This document shows positions 25,688 through 33,460 of a DNA stretch of 64,000 nucleotides, in pieces. This DNA is from CAZAOY01 sp964486925. Its GTDB lineage: Bacteria > Bacillota > Clostridia > Oscillospirales > Ruminococcaceae. Location: the NCBI GenBank assembly GCA_964486925.1, contig CAZAOY010000004.1:6037-70036 (forward strand), written 5' to 3'. A program made the position numbers and the translations under genes. The notes below the pieces were generated by a model, which had not been told where the DNA came from, did not search any database, and worked only from the letters and a program-made list of their open reading frames with translations. How positions within the stretch are numbered: the stretch's first letter is position 1; every line of letters begins with the position of its first letter.

Positions 25688-25703
25688 TACAGGAGGACAA
25701 TAT

Positions 25704-27191
25704 ATGTCATTAATTAACATTACAAACCTAACCTTTGCCTATGATGGCAGTTACGATAACATCTTTGAGGAGGTGTCCTTTCAGATAGACACCGACTGGA
25801 AGCTAGGGTTTACCGGCAGAAACGGACGTGGTAAAACCACCTTTTTAAATCTGCTACTTGGAAAGTACCAGTACAAGGGCAGTATCTCTAAAAGTGTAAC
25901 CTTTGAATACTTTCCTTTTGAGGTGCACGACAAAGATATCGATACCATCTCGATTATCGAGGGTATCTCCCCCGACTATCAACACTGGGAGCTAATGCGG
26001 GAGCTATCCCTACTCGAGGTGTCAGATGATGTGCTATACCGCCCATTTAACACACTATCAAACGGCGAGCAGACAAAGGTCTTACTTGCGGCTTTGTTCC
26101 TTAAAGAGAACAGCTTTCTGTTAATTGACGAGCCCACAAACCATCTTGATATAGACGCAAGAGAGATTGTAAGCCGATATCTTAAGAAAAAGTCGGGATT
26201 TATACTAGTGTCCCATGACCGAACCTTTTTAGATGGCTGTATCGACCATGTGCTGTCGATTAACAAAACCAATATCGAGATTCAAAAGGGTAACTTCTCC
26301 TCATGGCTTGTGAACAAGGAGCGACAGGACAGCTTTGAGATAGCAGAGAATGAAAAGCTTCGCAAGGAGGTTAAACGCTTAGAAAAAACCGCTAAAGAAA
26401 AGGCAGCATGGTCGGACACCGCAGAGACCCGAAAGATAGGCTTTAACCCCAGCCAAACCGAAAAATCCAAGGGACGCCGTCCTTATGAAGGGGCAAAGTC
26501 AAAAAAGCTTATGAAACGCTCAAAGGCTATTGAGGAACGTCAACAATCCGCAATAGAGGAGAAGTCAAAGCTTCTTAAAAACATAGAGAGCGCTGAAGCT
26601 TTAAAGCTTGTAGGGCTTCCCTATCATACAAATCGTCTTGTATCGATGGATAACATCTCCATCTTGTACGGTAATAAAACCGCTTGTAGTGGTGTTACCT
26701 TCACTATAGACCAAGGGGATAGAATTGCACTTAGAGGTAGAAACGGAAGCGGTAAATCCAGTATCATAAAGCTTTTATGCGGCGAGGAGCTGACCTATAA
26801 CGGGGAACTACTAAAGGGTACAAGACTGGTAATATCCTATGTATCACAGGAAACCTCCCACCTATACGGAAACCTGACCGACTACGCTAAAGAGAACGGT
26901 ATAGATGAGAGCTTGTTTAAAGCTATCCTTAGAAAGCTAGATTTTTCAAGGATTCAATTCGAGAAGGACATTAGCGACTTTAGCGGTGGGCAGAAGAAGA
27001 AGGTGCTTATCGCAAAAAGCCTTTGTGATAAAGCACACCTATATATCTGGGACGAACCTTTAAACTACATTGATGTTATCTCACGCATACAGATTGAAAA
27101 CCTTATACTAGAATACAAACCAACCATGCTGTTTGTAGAGCATGACAGCGCTTTTAGCGAAAATATCGCTACTAAAGAGGTATTGCTGTAA
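25704..27191 (+). CDS. Lsa-type ABC-F ribosomal protection protein
   Basis: A 495-residue soluble protein with two ATPase domains and no membrane part. The N-terminus (SLINITNLTFAYDGSYDNIF, then DTDWKLGFTGRNGRGKTTFLN) closely follows Lsa(A)/Lsa-family proteins as I recall them. The second Walker A is GRNGSGKSS; signature motifs are LSNGEQ and FSGGQ. The inter-domain linker is basic and helical. Lsa-type proteins bind the ribosomal E site and dislodge lincosamides, streptogramin A and pleuromutilins; that spectrum is inferred from family. SD AGGAGG is strong. Expression appears to be attenuated by its leader. Confidence 0.88.
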   Translation: MSLINITNLTFAYDGSYDNIFEEVSFQIDTDWKLGFTGRNGRGKTTFLNLLLGKYQYKGSISKSVTFEYFPFEVHDKDIDTISIIEGISPDYQHWELMRELSLLEVSDDVLYRPFNTLSNGEQTKVLLAALFLKENSFLLIDEPTNHLDIDAREIVSRYLKKKSGFILVSHDRTFLDGCIDHVLSINKTNIEIQKGNFSSWLVNKERQDSFEIAENEKLRKEVKRLEKTAKEKAAWSDTAETRKIGFNPSQTEKSKGRRPYEGAKSKKLMKRSKAIEERQQSAIEEKSKLLKNIESAEALKLVGLPYHTNRLVSMDNISILYGNKTACSGVTFTIDQGDRIALRGRNGSGKSSIIKLLCGEELTYNGELLKGTRLVISYVSQETSHLYGNLTDYAKENGIDESLFKAILRKLDFSRIQFEKDISDFSGGQKKKVLIAKSLCDKAHLYIWDEPLNYIDVISRIQIENLILEYKPTMLFVEHDSAFSENIATKEVLL

Positions 27192-27209
27192 CACCATACC
27201 CAGTATAAC

Positions 27210-27259
27210 AAAATAAATATGTGAGAAACTTTTTACATCGTTTCTCACATATTTATTTT
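27210..27259. terminator. Bidirectional intrinsic terminator
   Basis: A 20-bp perfect stem (27210-27229 with 27240-27259; core TGTGAGAAAC/GTTTCTCACA) closes with AAAATAAA/TTTATTTT, supplying U-tracts in both directions between the convergent ABC-F gene and the small secreted protein gene. Confidence 0.9.
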
Positions 27260-27290
27260 GTCGAATTACTATAGTGTTAATCAAAGGACA

Positions 27291-27569
27291 CTAACATACC
27301 TTGCAAGCTCTCCTATTACTTACCTTTGAGAGGGTTGTTTTATACACGCTTCTAGAACGTGCAAGGGTTCTGCATGAGCCGGTAGAATGGTAAACCTTAG
27401 CGTTAGGTACGCAGTAAACCGTTCTGTCCTTTGTCGCCGCCATATGTACCTTGTAGTGTAGCTCTGCATTATGGACGTTTACATCATGGTCTAATGCATT
27501 TACTATGGGTGCTGTTGTGAAACAAATCACGAGAGAAACAATGATCGCCGTTAACCCCTTAATCTTCAT
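27291..27569 (-). CDS. Small secreted protein with C-terminal Cys motif
   Basis: A 92-residue protein with a clear signal peptide (MKIKGLTAIIVSLVICFTTAPIV, cleavage near NALD). The C-terminal part reads VYCVPNAKVYHSTGSC then ACKVC, a pattern seen in small secreted or nuclease-appended modules of the KYHxxxCxxL...CxxC type that probably bind zinc. Function unknown. The upstream TTG (27581) overlaps the ribosome site GAGGT; ATG 27569 is the real start. Its promoter is at 27636-27664. Confidence 0.75.
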   Translation of the reverse strand: MKIKGLTAIIVSLVICFTTAPIVNALDHDVNVHNAELHYKVHMAATKDRTVYCVPNAKVYHSTGSCRTLARSRSVYKTTLSKVSNRRACKVC

Positions 27570-27635
27570 GTTGTACCTCAATTCACATGTAAATTTAATT
27601 CCTACGATCCTGTAACTCCCTTTCTATCTAGCTTG

Positions 27636-27664
27636 ATAATACCACAAAATAAACAAAAAGTCAA
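27636..27664 (-). promoter_or_regulatory. Promoter of the small secreted protein gene
   Basis: Minus strand TTGACT (27659-27664), 17-bp spacer, TATTAT (27636-27641) with a TGG extension in front of the -10. It gives an approximately 60-nt leader. Confidence 0.75.
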
Positions 27665-27742
27665 TACAAACTTAAAATTTTTATACCAATATCTGCATAT
27701 TTATCTATTAGGATATATAGCTATATCCCTAATCCAATATTA

Positions 27743-28180
27743 CTATTCACCATCAAACAGCTTAAAGAAGTTTTTCTGCACCTTTCTTTGGTTATATCCA
27801 CACCTTAGATAAAATTCATGCGCATTAACCCTGTCACTGCCTGAAACCAGACGCACCCCAACACAGCCGTCCTGCTTTGCCCAGTCCTCAATAGCCTTTA
27901 GTAACGCTTTGCCAACCCCCTTACCTCTGCACTCCTCAAACACCGCAATCGCCATAATATTCTTAAGCGAACCTGAATAGGTGCATTCATAGTCACTACC
28001 ATGGATATATCCTACAACGTTGTTATCCAGTTCTGCAACGTACAGTCTATCACTACTGCGCTGTAGTATAGTGTAAAGCCGTTCTTTTGTCTTATCTAAT
28101 GGATAATCGTATCCAAAGGCTAGGGTGTTTAGTGCGTGTATCCTTTCATAATCCTCTGTGGTGCAAACTCTAATAATCAT
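27743..28180 (-). CDS. GNAT family N-acetyltransferase
   Basis: A 145-residue GNAT enzyme with acetyl-CoA loop CRGKGVGKALLKAIEDWAKQ (motif A) and the late NAHEFYLRCGYNQRKVQKNFFK segment typical of amino-group acetyltransferases. Substrate unknown. It starts 8 nt after the Crp/Fnr gene on the same strand and is probably co-transcribed with it. Confidence 0.88.
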   Translation of the reverse strand: MIIRVCTTEDYERIHALNTLAFGYDYPLDKTKERLYTILQRSSDRLYVAELDNNVVGYIHGSDYECTYSGSLKNIMAIAVFEECRGKGVGKALLKAIEDWAKQDGCVGVRLVSGSDRVNAHEFYLRCGYNQRKVQKNFFKLFDGE

Positions 28181-28188
28181 AGTACCTC

Positions 28189-28851
28189 CTAATTATATAT
28201 AGTAAAGTTATTCTTATTGTATTTTATTAAACCCTCCTCCTGCATGCGGCTAAGTTCCCTTGAAAGCGCGCTGCGCTCGGTGGATAGATAGTCCGCTAGT
28301 TCTTGGCGGTTGTAAGGAATAGTAAAGGTGACCGTGCCTTCTTTATCTTTATATCCGTTTAGAAAGATTAAAACCTTCTCACGTATATTTTTGCCTGCCA
28401 TTACCTCTATCTTTTGCGAAAGCATAACACTCTTTTTTGCAGTAATATAAACCAAATTTTGCAGTAGCTTCATGTGCGCATTACAAGGGGCGGTACAACC
28501 ACCGTTTATCCTTGAAAGGTCGATGGATAACACAGTACACCTCTTAGACGCCTGCACCGTTACAGGGCTTCGCTCTATACCCGCACATACAAATGACTCC
28601 GCAAAGATATCCCCCTTTGTTAGCTCGGTTAGGATGTTTACATCGCCGTTTATGCTCTCCCTCATAACTTTAGCACTACCCGATAGCATAATCCCGATAT
28701 CCCTTACCTTAGACCCGCTTAGGATTATTATATTATCCTTTTCATAGCCTACTACCCTAGCTGACAGACATTTTAGCGTGACCTCTAGTTCCTCAATCCC
28801 CTTAAAGAGTGGATTTTTTGACAGCTCACTAGTATAGTTGTTAATTAACAT
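28189..28851 (-). CDS. Crp/Fnr family transcriptional regulator
   Basis: A 220-residue regulator with an N-terminal cyclic-nucleotide-binding-type beta-roll (GYEKDNIIILSGSKVRDIGIML; LTKGDIFAESFV) and a C-terminal helix-turn-helix (NRQELADYLSTERSALSRELSRMQEEGLI). Two Cys in NGGCTAPCNAHM could be redox-sensitive. It is divergent from a ferredoxin gene, a pairing seen with HcpR-like nitrosative/redox regulators in anaerobes. The start is uncertain between ATG 28851 and ATG 28866. The palindrome at 28888-28901 is a likely binding site. Confidence 0.88.
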   Translation of the reverse strand: MLINNYTSELSKNPLFKGIEELEVTLKCLSARVVGYEKDNIIILSGSKVRDIGIMLSGSAKVMRESINGDVNILTELTKGDIFAESFVCAGIERSPVTVQASKRCTVLSIDLSRINGGCTAPCNAHMKLLQNLVYITAKKSVMLSQKIEVMAGKNIREKVLIFLNGYKDKEGTVTFTIPYNRQELADYLSTERSALSRELSRMQEEGLIKYNKNNFTIYN

Positions 28852-28880
28852 GGTCGCCCAACCCATTTCAATATAAAAAT

Positions 28881-28945
28881 TTATTAAGTTGCATCCGCAA
28901 CCGACTTAATAACTATATTATAGTATAATAGTTACATAAAGTCAA
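28881..28945. promoter_or_regulatory. Divergent promoters with Crp/Fnr-type palindrome
   Basis: GTTGC-ATCC-GCAAC (28888-28901) is a 14-bp dyad nested in an outer repeat TTATTAAG/CTTAATAA (28881-28888, 28905-28912). For the plus-strand ferredoxin gene, TATAAT is at 28924-28929 with no good -35, placing the dyad centre near -41.5, a class II activator position. For the minus-strand regulator, TTGACT (28940-28945) and TATAAT (28917-28922) are 17 bp apart, placing the dyad just after the start site, where binding would repress. Confidence 0.65.
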
Positions 28946-28966
28946 GTAAAGGAGTATTATTTTATT

Positions 28967-29671
28967 ATGATTAGAAATATTATAAAGATTGATGAGGCTA
29001 GATGTGTAGGTTGCGGACTTTGCGTGTCAGCCTGTCATGAAGGAGCAATTGGAATGGACAACGGCAAAGCAAAGCTACTTCGGTATGACTACTGCGACGG
29101 GCTTGGCAACTGTCTGCCTGTCTGTCCGACAAATGCAATTACCTTTGAACAAAGGGAAGCCTTAGAGTTTAACGGCGTGGGCGCTGATGTTAACAAAAAC
29201 TCTGCTGACACCAACCTACCGTGCGGATGTCCTAGCACCCATTCAAAAAGCTTTAGTCGAAATAATCCAGAGTATCCCACAAAGCAACGTACCGAGCAGA
29301 TAGTTAGTACACAGCTTAACCAATGGCCTGTACAGATAAAGCTCGTCCCTGTAAATGCCCAATACTTTAAGGAGGCAAACCTTTTAATTGCCGCTGACTG
29401 CTCTGCTTATGCATACGGAGATTTTCATAATCGTTATATGAGAAACAGGGTTACCCTTATCGGCTGTCCAAAGCTGGATGATGAGGACTACTCCAAAAAG
29501 CTAACAGCAATACTAAAGGAGAACAGCATTAAATCGGTAACGGTAGTTCGGATGTCCGTCCCTTGCTGTGGCGGGATTGAAAACGCTGTAAAAACCGCCC
29601 TTTCCGACTGTGGCAAGCTAATACCGTGGCAGGTGGTTACCATCTCCACCGATGGTGAGATTCTAGACTAA
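28967..29671 (+). CDS. 4Fe-4S ferredoxin-type protein with C-terminal Cys domain
   Basis: A 234-residue iron-sulfur protein. The N-terminal part has two cluster motifs, CVGCGLCVSACHEGAI and CDGLGNCLPVCPTNAI, the second with widened spacing. Further Cys are in CGCPS. The C-terminal domain (about 110-234) has ADCSAYAYG, IGCPKLDD and VPCCGGI, resembling ferredoxins encoded beside hcp or Crp-type regulators in Clostridia. It is likely an electron carrier for a redox-stress response. No hcp gene is in this window. Confidence 0.85.
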   Translation: MIRNIIKIDEARCVGCGLCVSACHEGAIGMDNGKAKLLRYDYCDGLGNCLPVCPTNAITFEQREALEFNGVGADVNKNSADTNLPCGCPSTHSKSFSRNNPEYPTKQRTEQIVSTQLNQWPVQIKLVPVNAQYFKEANLLIAADCSAYAYGDFHNRYMRNRVTLIGCPKLDDEDYSKKLTAILKENSIKSVTVVRMSVPCCGGIENAVKTALSDCGKLIPWQVVTISTDGEILD

Positions 29672-29675
29672 ATAA

Positions 29676-29717
29676 AAAGGAATTAAGGTAGGACATTCGT
29701 CCTACCTTAATTCCTTT
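29676..29717. terminator. Bidirectional terminator overlapping the end of arsC
   Basis: A 19-bp perfect stem (29676-29694 with 29699-29717; core GGTAGGAC/GTCCTACC) with a 4-nt loop. On the minus strand it runs into TTTTTATTT, a good U-tract ending the ars operon. Its 3' half also encodes the last codons of arsC. Confidence 0.85.
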
Positions 29718-30094
29718 GCCAAATCGATAATCTTCTGCTCAATTAGCTTAATGGTCTTGATAAACTCCTCATCAGACTTGCCTGTAGGGTCGTCTAGTCC
29801 CCAATCCTCACGGCGCTTACAAGGCAAAAACGGACAATCTACATTGCAACCCATTGTTATAACAACATCGACAGATGGAATTTCATTAAGCAATTTTGAA
29901 CGCTGTGTCTGCTCCATATCAATGTTGTAAAGCTGTTTCATCAAGCGCACAGCATCTTGATTAATCTGCGGCTTTAGATGTGTTCCCGCCGAGTAGCTCT
30001 CAAAAACGTCGCTAGCAAGGTGCTTTCCGAGTGCTTCGGCTATCTGGCTTCGGCAAGAATTATGAACACAGATAAAGGCTACTTTTGTTAGCAT
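29702..30094 (-). CDS. arsC: Arsenate reductase, low-MW phosphatase fold
   Basis: A 130-residue reductase converting As(V) to As(III) for export. The phosphatase loop CVHNSCRSQ holds the nucleophilic Cys and Arg (C-x5-R). Two later Cys lie in MGCNVDCPFLPC, and DWGLDDPTGKSDEEF is the conserved Asp-Pro loop, as in thioredoxin-coupled ArsC. ATG 30094 is favoured (GGAGG 9 nt upstream) over ATG 30100. It overlaps the end of the arsN gene by 7 nt and is the last gene of the operon. Confidence 0.93.
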   Translation of the reverse strand: MLTKVAFICVHNSCRSQIAEALGKHLASDVFESYSAGTHLKPQINQDAVRLMKQLYNIDMEQTQRSKLLNEIPSVDVVITMGCNVDCPFLPCKRREDWGLDDPTGKSDEEFIKTIKLIEQKIIDLAKELR

Positions 30095-30606
30095 GAACAT
30101 CCACCTCCGTTTGTGCCAACTATACGACTTCGCTTTTCCATAAACACTATATTATGCCAATTCCCAAAGCAGTCACGGCCAATGTTTTCTCTGTAACCAA
30201 TCCTGCGAAATCCGCATTTTTCATGTAGACGAATGCTTGCTGTATTCTCCTCCATGATTCCCGATTGCAAAGTCCAAAAGCCTTGTTGCTCTGATTCACA
30301 GATAAGCTCAGTTAGCAATATTCTTCCCAATCCTTTACCGGAATAAGCTGAATCCATGTAAACACTTACCTCTGCAACACCGGCATAAACACAGCGGCTT
30401 AATACAGGCGTAAGTGCGGTCCACCCTACAATAGCCCCACCTACAGCGATTACCAACCGGCAATTTTTATGGTGAGATATGTCCCATTCTTCATAGGTTG
30501 GACAAGAGGTTTGAAATGTGGCAAGGTTTGTATCCATGCCTTGTTGGTAGATTCGACTTACCTCACTCCAATCCTTTTGTTGCATAGCTCTAATCTGATA
30601 ATCCAT
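30088..30606 (-). CDS. arsN: ArsN-type GNAT acetyltransferase (phosphinothricin acetyltransferase-like)
   Basis: A 172-residue PAT/Bar-like GNAT: IYQQGMDTNLATFQT, then AEVSVYMDSAYSGKGLGRILL (acetyl-CoA loop) and ENTASIRLHEKCGFRRIGYRENIGRDCFGNWHN. ArsN1 proteins of this type, found in ars operons, acetylate arsinothricin, an organoarsenical glutamate mimic; the operon context makes that the leading hypothesis. The start is taken as the ATG in the TAATG overlap with the acr3 stop; the in-frame ATG at 30621 is an alternative. The C-terminus ends GGGCSC, an extra Cys pair. Confidence 0.82.
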   Translation of the reverse strand: MDYQIRAMQQKDWSEVSRIYQQGMDTNLATFQTSCPTYEEWDISHHKNCRLVIAVGGAIVGWTALTPVLSRCVYAGVAEVSVYMDSAYSGKGLGRILLTELICESEQQGFWTLQSGIMEENTASIRLHEKCGFRRIGYRENIGRDCFGNWHNIVFMEKRSRIVGTNGGGCSC

Positions 30607-31652
30607 TAACTTATAAACCATCCTTTCGTCTTATTGGTAAACTTTACAAGCATAAGCATAACGGGTACTTCAACAAGCACACCAACTATTGTCGCAAGTG
30701 CCACAGGACTCCCAGTACCAAACAACGCAATTGCTACAGCCACAGCAAGCTCAAAAAAGTTTGACGCACCGATCATTCCGGCAGGGGCGGCTATGTTGTG
30801 TGGGAGATTTAGCAGTTTGCAGGCAAGGTATGCGATAAAAAAGATAAGAAGAGTTTGTAGTATCAATGGTACGGCAATCAGCACGATATGGAGTGGATTT
30901 TCAAGTATGACATTTCCCTGAAACGAGAAGATGATAACCAAAGTTAAAAGCAGACCACCCACAGTTACATTGTTAAACTTCGGAATAAAGGTTTGCTCAA
31001 AATAATCCTTGCCTTTTGTTTTTGCCACAATGTTCCTTGTCAGGATACCTCCGACAAGAGGGATAACAACGAACAACACCACCGAAAGCAAAAGTGTATC
31101 CCATGGAATAGCTACCCCACTAACTCCGAGCAAAAATGCTACAATCGGCGTAAAAGCCACAAGGATAATAAGGTCGTTGGTAGCAACTTGCACTACGGTA
31201 TATGCAGGACTTCCCTTTGTTAAATGCGACCACACGAACACCATCGCTGTGCAAGGAGCAGCACCAAGCAAAACAGCTCCCGCTAGGTAATCTTTGGCAA
31301 GATCTGGCGGTATGAAATACTTAAATATAACGTAAAAAAATAGATATGCAATACCAAACATTGTAAAGGGCTTTATTAGCCAGTTAGTAACCCAAGTAAC
31401 AAACAATCCCTTTGGATTTTTTCCAACATCCTTAATGCTCTTAAAGTCAACCTTCATCATCATAGGGTAAATCATCAGCCATATCAGTATCGAAATCGGT
31501 ATCGACACGTTTGCATATTCAAACCTACCCAATAACGAAGGAATCGCAGGGATATACTTACCAATGAGAACACCCAAAACCATACAGATAATAACCCATA
31601 TAGTTAGATATCGTTCAAAAAAGCCTATGCCTGAGGATTGTTCTTTACTCAT
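30606..31652 (-). CDS. acr3: ACR3 family arsenite efflux permease
   Basis: A 348-residue, ten-helix transporter that expels As(III). The conserved Cys lies in LLGAAPCTAMVFVWSHLTKG (near 131), and the last helices contain AAPAGMIGASNFFELAVAVAIALFG. Length and motifs fit ACR3 rather than ArsB. It overlaps the upstream thioredoxin-like gene by 4 nt (ATGA) and the next gene by one base (TAATG), so translation is coupled through this part of the operon. Confidence 0.95.
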   Translation of the reverse strand: MSKEQSSGIGFFERYLTIWVIICMVLGVLIGKYIPAIPSLLGRFEYANVSIPISILIWLMIYPMMMKVDFKSIKDVGKNPKGLFVTWVTNWLIKPFTMFGIAYLFFYVIFKYFIPPDLAKDYLAGAVLLGAAPCTAMVFVWSHLTKGSPAYTVVQVATNDLIILVAFTPIVAFLLGVSGVAIPWDTLLLSVVLFVVIPLVGGILTRNIVAKTKGKDYFEQTFIPKFNNVTVGGLLLTLVIIFSFQGNVILENPLHIVLIAVPLILQTLLIFFIAYLACKLLNLPHNIAAPAGMIGASNFFELAVAVAIALFGTGSPVALATIVGVLVEVPVMLMLVKFTNKTKGWFIS

Positions 31653-31984
31653 TGAGCTACCCCTGCCTTCGCAATCAGTCCCTTAACCTCGTCGACACTA
31701 AGTAGCTTGCCATAAGACACCACCCTAGAATTAATCACAAGCGCAGGGGTCTGCATAACACCATAGCTTGCAATCTCAAGGTTATCACCAATGTTAACCA
31801 CCTCGTCCTTTAGTCCCATCTCGGACACCGCGGTTTTAACATTTGCAAAGGTATCCGCACTCTTTTTGCAACAAGCACCAAGCACAATAAACCGTGCGTT
31901 TTTTACATTACTATTACCACAGCTCCCCCCACAAGAACAGGCAGCTTTAGCCTCTTTCTTCTTACCAAAGTTAAATAGAGCCAT
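31649..31984 (-). CDS. Small thioredoxin-fold protein of the ars operon
   Basis: A 111-residue protein of the short redox-protein type (TM0996/MTH895-like): GACCKKS replaces the usual CxxC, followed by QTPALVINSRVVSYGK with the cis-proline, as in thioredoxins. The N-terminal extension CSCGGSCG adds metal- or arsenic-binding-type Cys. It lies between arsP and acr3; such genes accompany arsP-type permeases. It may reduce ArsC or pass thiol-bound arsenic, which is inference. Confidence 0.82.
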   Translation of the reverse strand: MALFNFGKKKEAKAACSCGGSCGNSNVKNARFIVLGACCKKSADTFANVKTAVSEMGLKDEVVNIGDNLEIASYGVMQTPALVINSRVVSYGKLLSVDEVKGLIAKAGVAQ

Positions 31985-31996
31985 CGTTATATCCTC

Positions 31997-33007
31997 CTAT
32001 ATAAATAAATACTGAAAAGCATTAAAGCTATATCCTATAATAATAATCCCCACAGTCACAATTCCTACAAAAATACCAAGTAGCTTTGGCTTAACCGCCT
32101 TTCGTAGCATAATAACCGACGGTAGAGAAAGTGCTGTAACTGCCATCATAAAGCTTAGGATTGTACCAACCCCCACGCCCTTTGCAAACAATGCCTCTGC
32201 TATTGGAATTGTGCCGAATATATCAGCATACATCGGGATACCTACAGCGGTTGCAAGTAGCACGGAGAATGGGTTGTTTTCCCCTAGTACGCTCTGGATA
32301 AGCTCTTTTGGTATCCAGTTATGGATTATCGCACCGATACCTACCCCAACGATTACATACCAAAACACCTTTTTAACGGTAGCCAAAACCTGATCCCTAG
32401 CATAGATAACCCTATCCTTCTTAGTAAGGTCGGGCGATTCTATATTAACCCCACCCACATTCTTGATGTATTGCTCCACATATCGTTCAAGCCCTAGTTT
32501 ATCGATAACCGTACCCCCGATAACCGCAAGCACAATACCAACCAAAACATAAGCAATCGCAATCTTCCCGCCAAACACGCTCATCAAAAGGATAAACGCG
32601 CCAAAATCAACCAGTGGCGAGCTTATAAGAAACGAGAAGGTAACCCCAACAGGAAGCCCCGCATTGGTAAACCCGATAAACAGCGGTATAGACGAGCAGG
32701 AACAGAATGGTGTTACCGTTCCAAGCAGTGCCCCCATAAGGTTTGCTACCACCCCTTTATACCTACCTAAAATCTGTTTTGTCCGCTCCGGTGGGAAATA
32801 GCTTTGGATGTAGGATATAATAAATATTAAAACCGAAAGCAACCAGATTATCTTTATGGTGTCATAGATAAAAAACTGTACACTCGCTCCAATCCTTGTG
32901 GTGATATCCACATTTAATAAAGTCAGTAACGACCCTACTAAATCGTTAACCCACTTCATGCCTAGTATCTGACCACTTATAAAATCCCAAACTATCTGCA
33001 CCTGCAA
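31997..33007 (-). CDS. arsP: ArsP-type permease (COG0701/DUF318)
   Basis: A 336-residue polytopic membrane protein with the hallmark TPFCSCSSIPLFIGF (near 102-116) and a repeated second half (GIPMYADIFGTIPIAEALF). ArsP permeases export trivalent organoarsenicals such as MAs(III). Placement directly after arsR (16-nt overlap) with the thiol protein next supports an arsenic role. Not every member of the family is arsenic-specific. Confidence 0.88.
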   Translation of the reverse strand: MQVQIVWDFISGQILGMKWVNDLVGSLLTLLNVDITTRIGASVQFFIYDTIKIIWLLSVLIFIISYIQSYFPPERTKQILGRYKGVVANLMGALLGTVTPFCSCSSIPLFIGFTNAGLPVGVTFSFLISSPLVDFGAFILLMSVFGGKIAIAYVLVGIVLAVIGGTVIDKLGLERYVEQYIKNVGGVNIESPDLTKKDRVIYARDQVLATVKKVFWYVIVGVGIGAIIHNWIPKELIQSVLGENNPFSVLLATAVGIPMYADIFGTIPIAEALFAKGVGVGTILSFMMAVTALSLPSVIMLRKAVKPKLLGIFVGIVTVGIIIIGYSFNAFQYLFI

Positions 33008-33309
33008 CCCCCGTTATCACTATCTTCGCTACCTACACCTTCAAGCAATGCTTTTAATAGCGCCTTCGCACCCTCTGCTCCGCTTGTATCAATGGAGTAA
33101 TGTGTCCATCTACCATCCTTTCGAGCCGAAACTACCCCGCTGTCTACGAGTATCTTCATATGATGGGATAACGTTGGCTGAGAGATGTTAAGCTTCTCTA
33201 ACAGCACACAAGCGCACTGCTCACCACCTTGTAGCATATCCAGTATCATTAGTCTATTTTCATCGCAGAAGGCTTTAAATACCTTTGCGTCCTGTCTAAA
33301 ATCCTTCAT
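32992..33309 (-). CDS. arsR: ArsR arsenite-responsive repressor
   Basis: A 105-residue winged-helix repressor with the metalloid-sensing Cys32-Ala-Cys34 in GGEQCACVLLEKL, recognition helix NISQPTLSHHMKIL and wing ARKDGRWTHYSID. In the E. coli/R773 ArsR family the equivalent Cys pair binds As(III) and releases DNA. The C-terminus GGCRCR adds another Cys pair. ATG 33309 sits just downstream of the symmetric operator at 33320-33375, so the operon is almost certainly autoregulated. Confidence 0.95.
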   Translation of the reverse strand: MKDFRQDAKVFKAFCDENRLMILDMLQGGEQCACVLLEKLNISQPTLSHHMKILVDSGVVSARKDGRWTHYSIDTSGAEGAKALLKALLEGVGSEDSDNGGCRCR

Positions 33310-33319
33310 TAGTACACCT

Positions 33320-33375
33320 CATATTGACATTTATCTATATATAGTATATACTTCATATAGATAAATGTCAATATG
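33320..33375. promoter_or_regulatory. Symmetric ars operator with outward promoter on each strand
   Basis: Two perfect 21-bp inverted arms (33320-33340 and 33355-33375; each contains TTGACATTTATCTATAT read inward) flank a 14-bp spacer. On the minus strand TTGACA-17-TATACT points to arsR; because AGTATATACT in the spacer is itself palindromic, the plus strand also has TTGACA-17-TATACT. Each arm thus carries a -35 and the shared centre both -10s. ArsR binding would cover both. Confidence 0.85.
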
Positions 33376-33403
33376 TAATCTGGAAGAAATTATAACTTTG
33401 TAT

Positions 33404-33449
33404 AGATAAACAAAATCAGCGGATAAAAATCCACCGATCCTGTTTATCT
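33404..33449. terminator. Hairpin after the second htrA gene
   Basis: AGATAAACA..ATC..GGA at 33404-33423 can pair with 33430-33449 through a long stem with several G-T pairs and a TAAAAA loop. It lies 12 nt beyond the HtrA stop on the minus strand. No U-tract follows, so termination efficiency is doubtful. Confidence 0.5.
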
Positions 33450-33460
33450 GTATATATCTA

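Noticed and set aside
27707..27733. ATTAGG..CCTAAT hairpin downstream of the GNAT gene
   Set aside because: Short, bulged and A/T-rich with no U-tract; may help end transcription but not convincing as a terminator.
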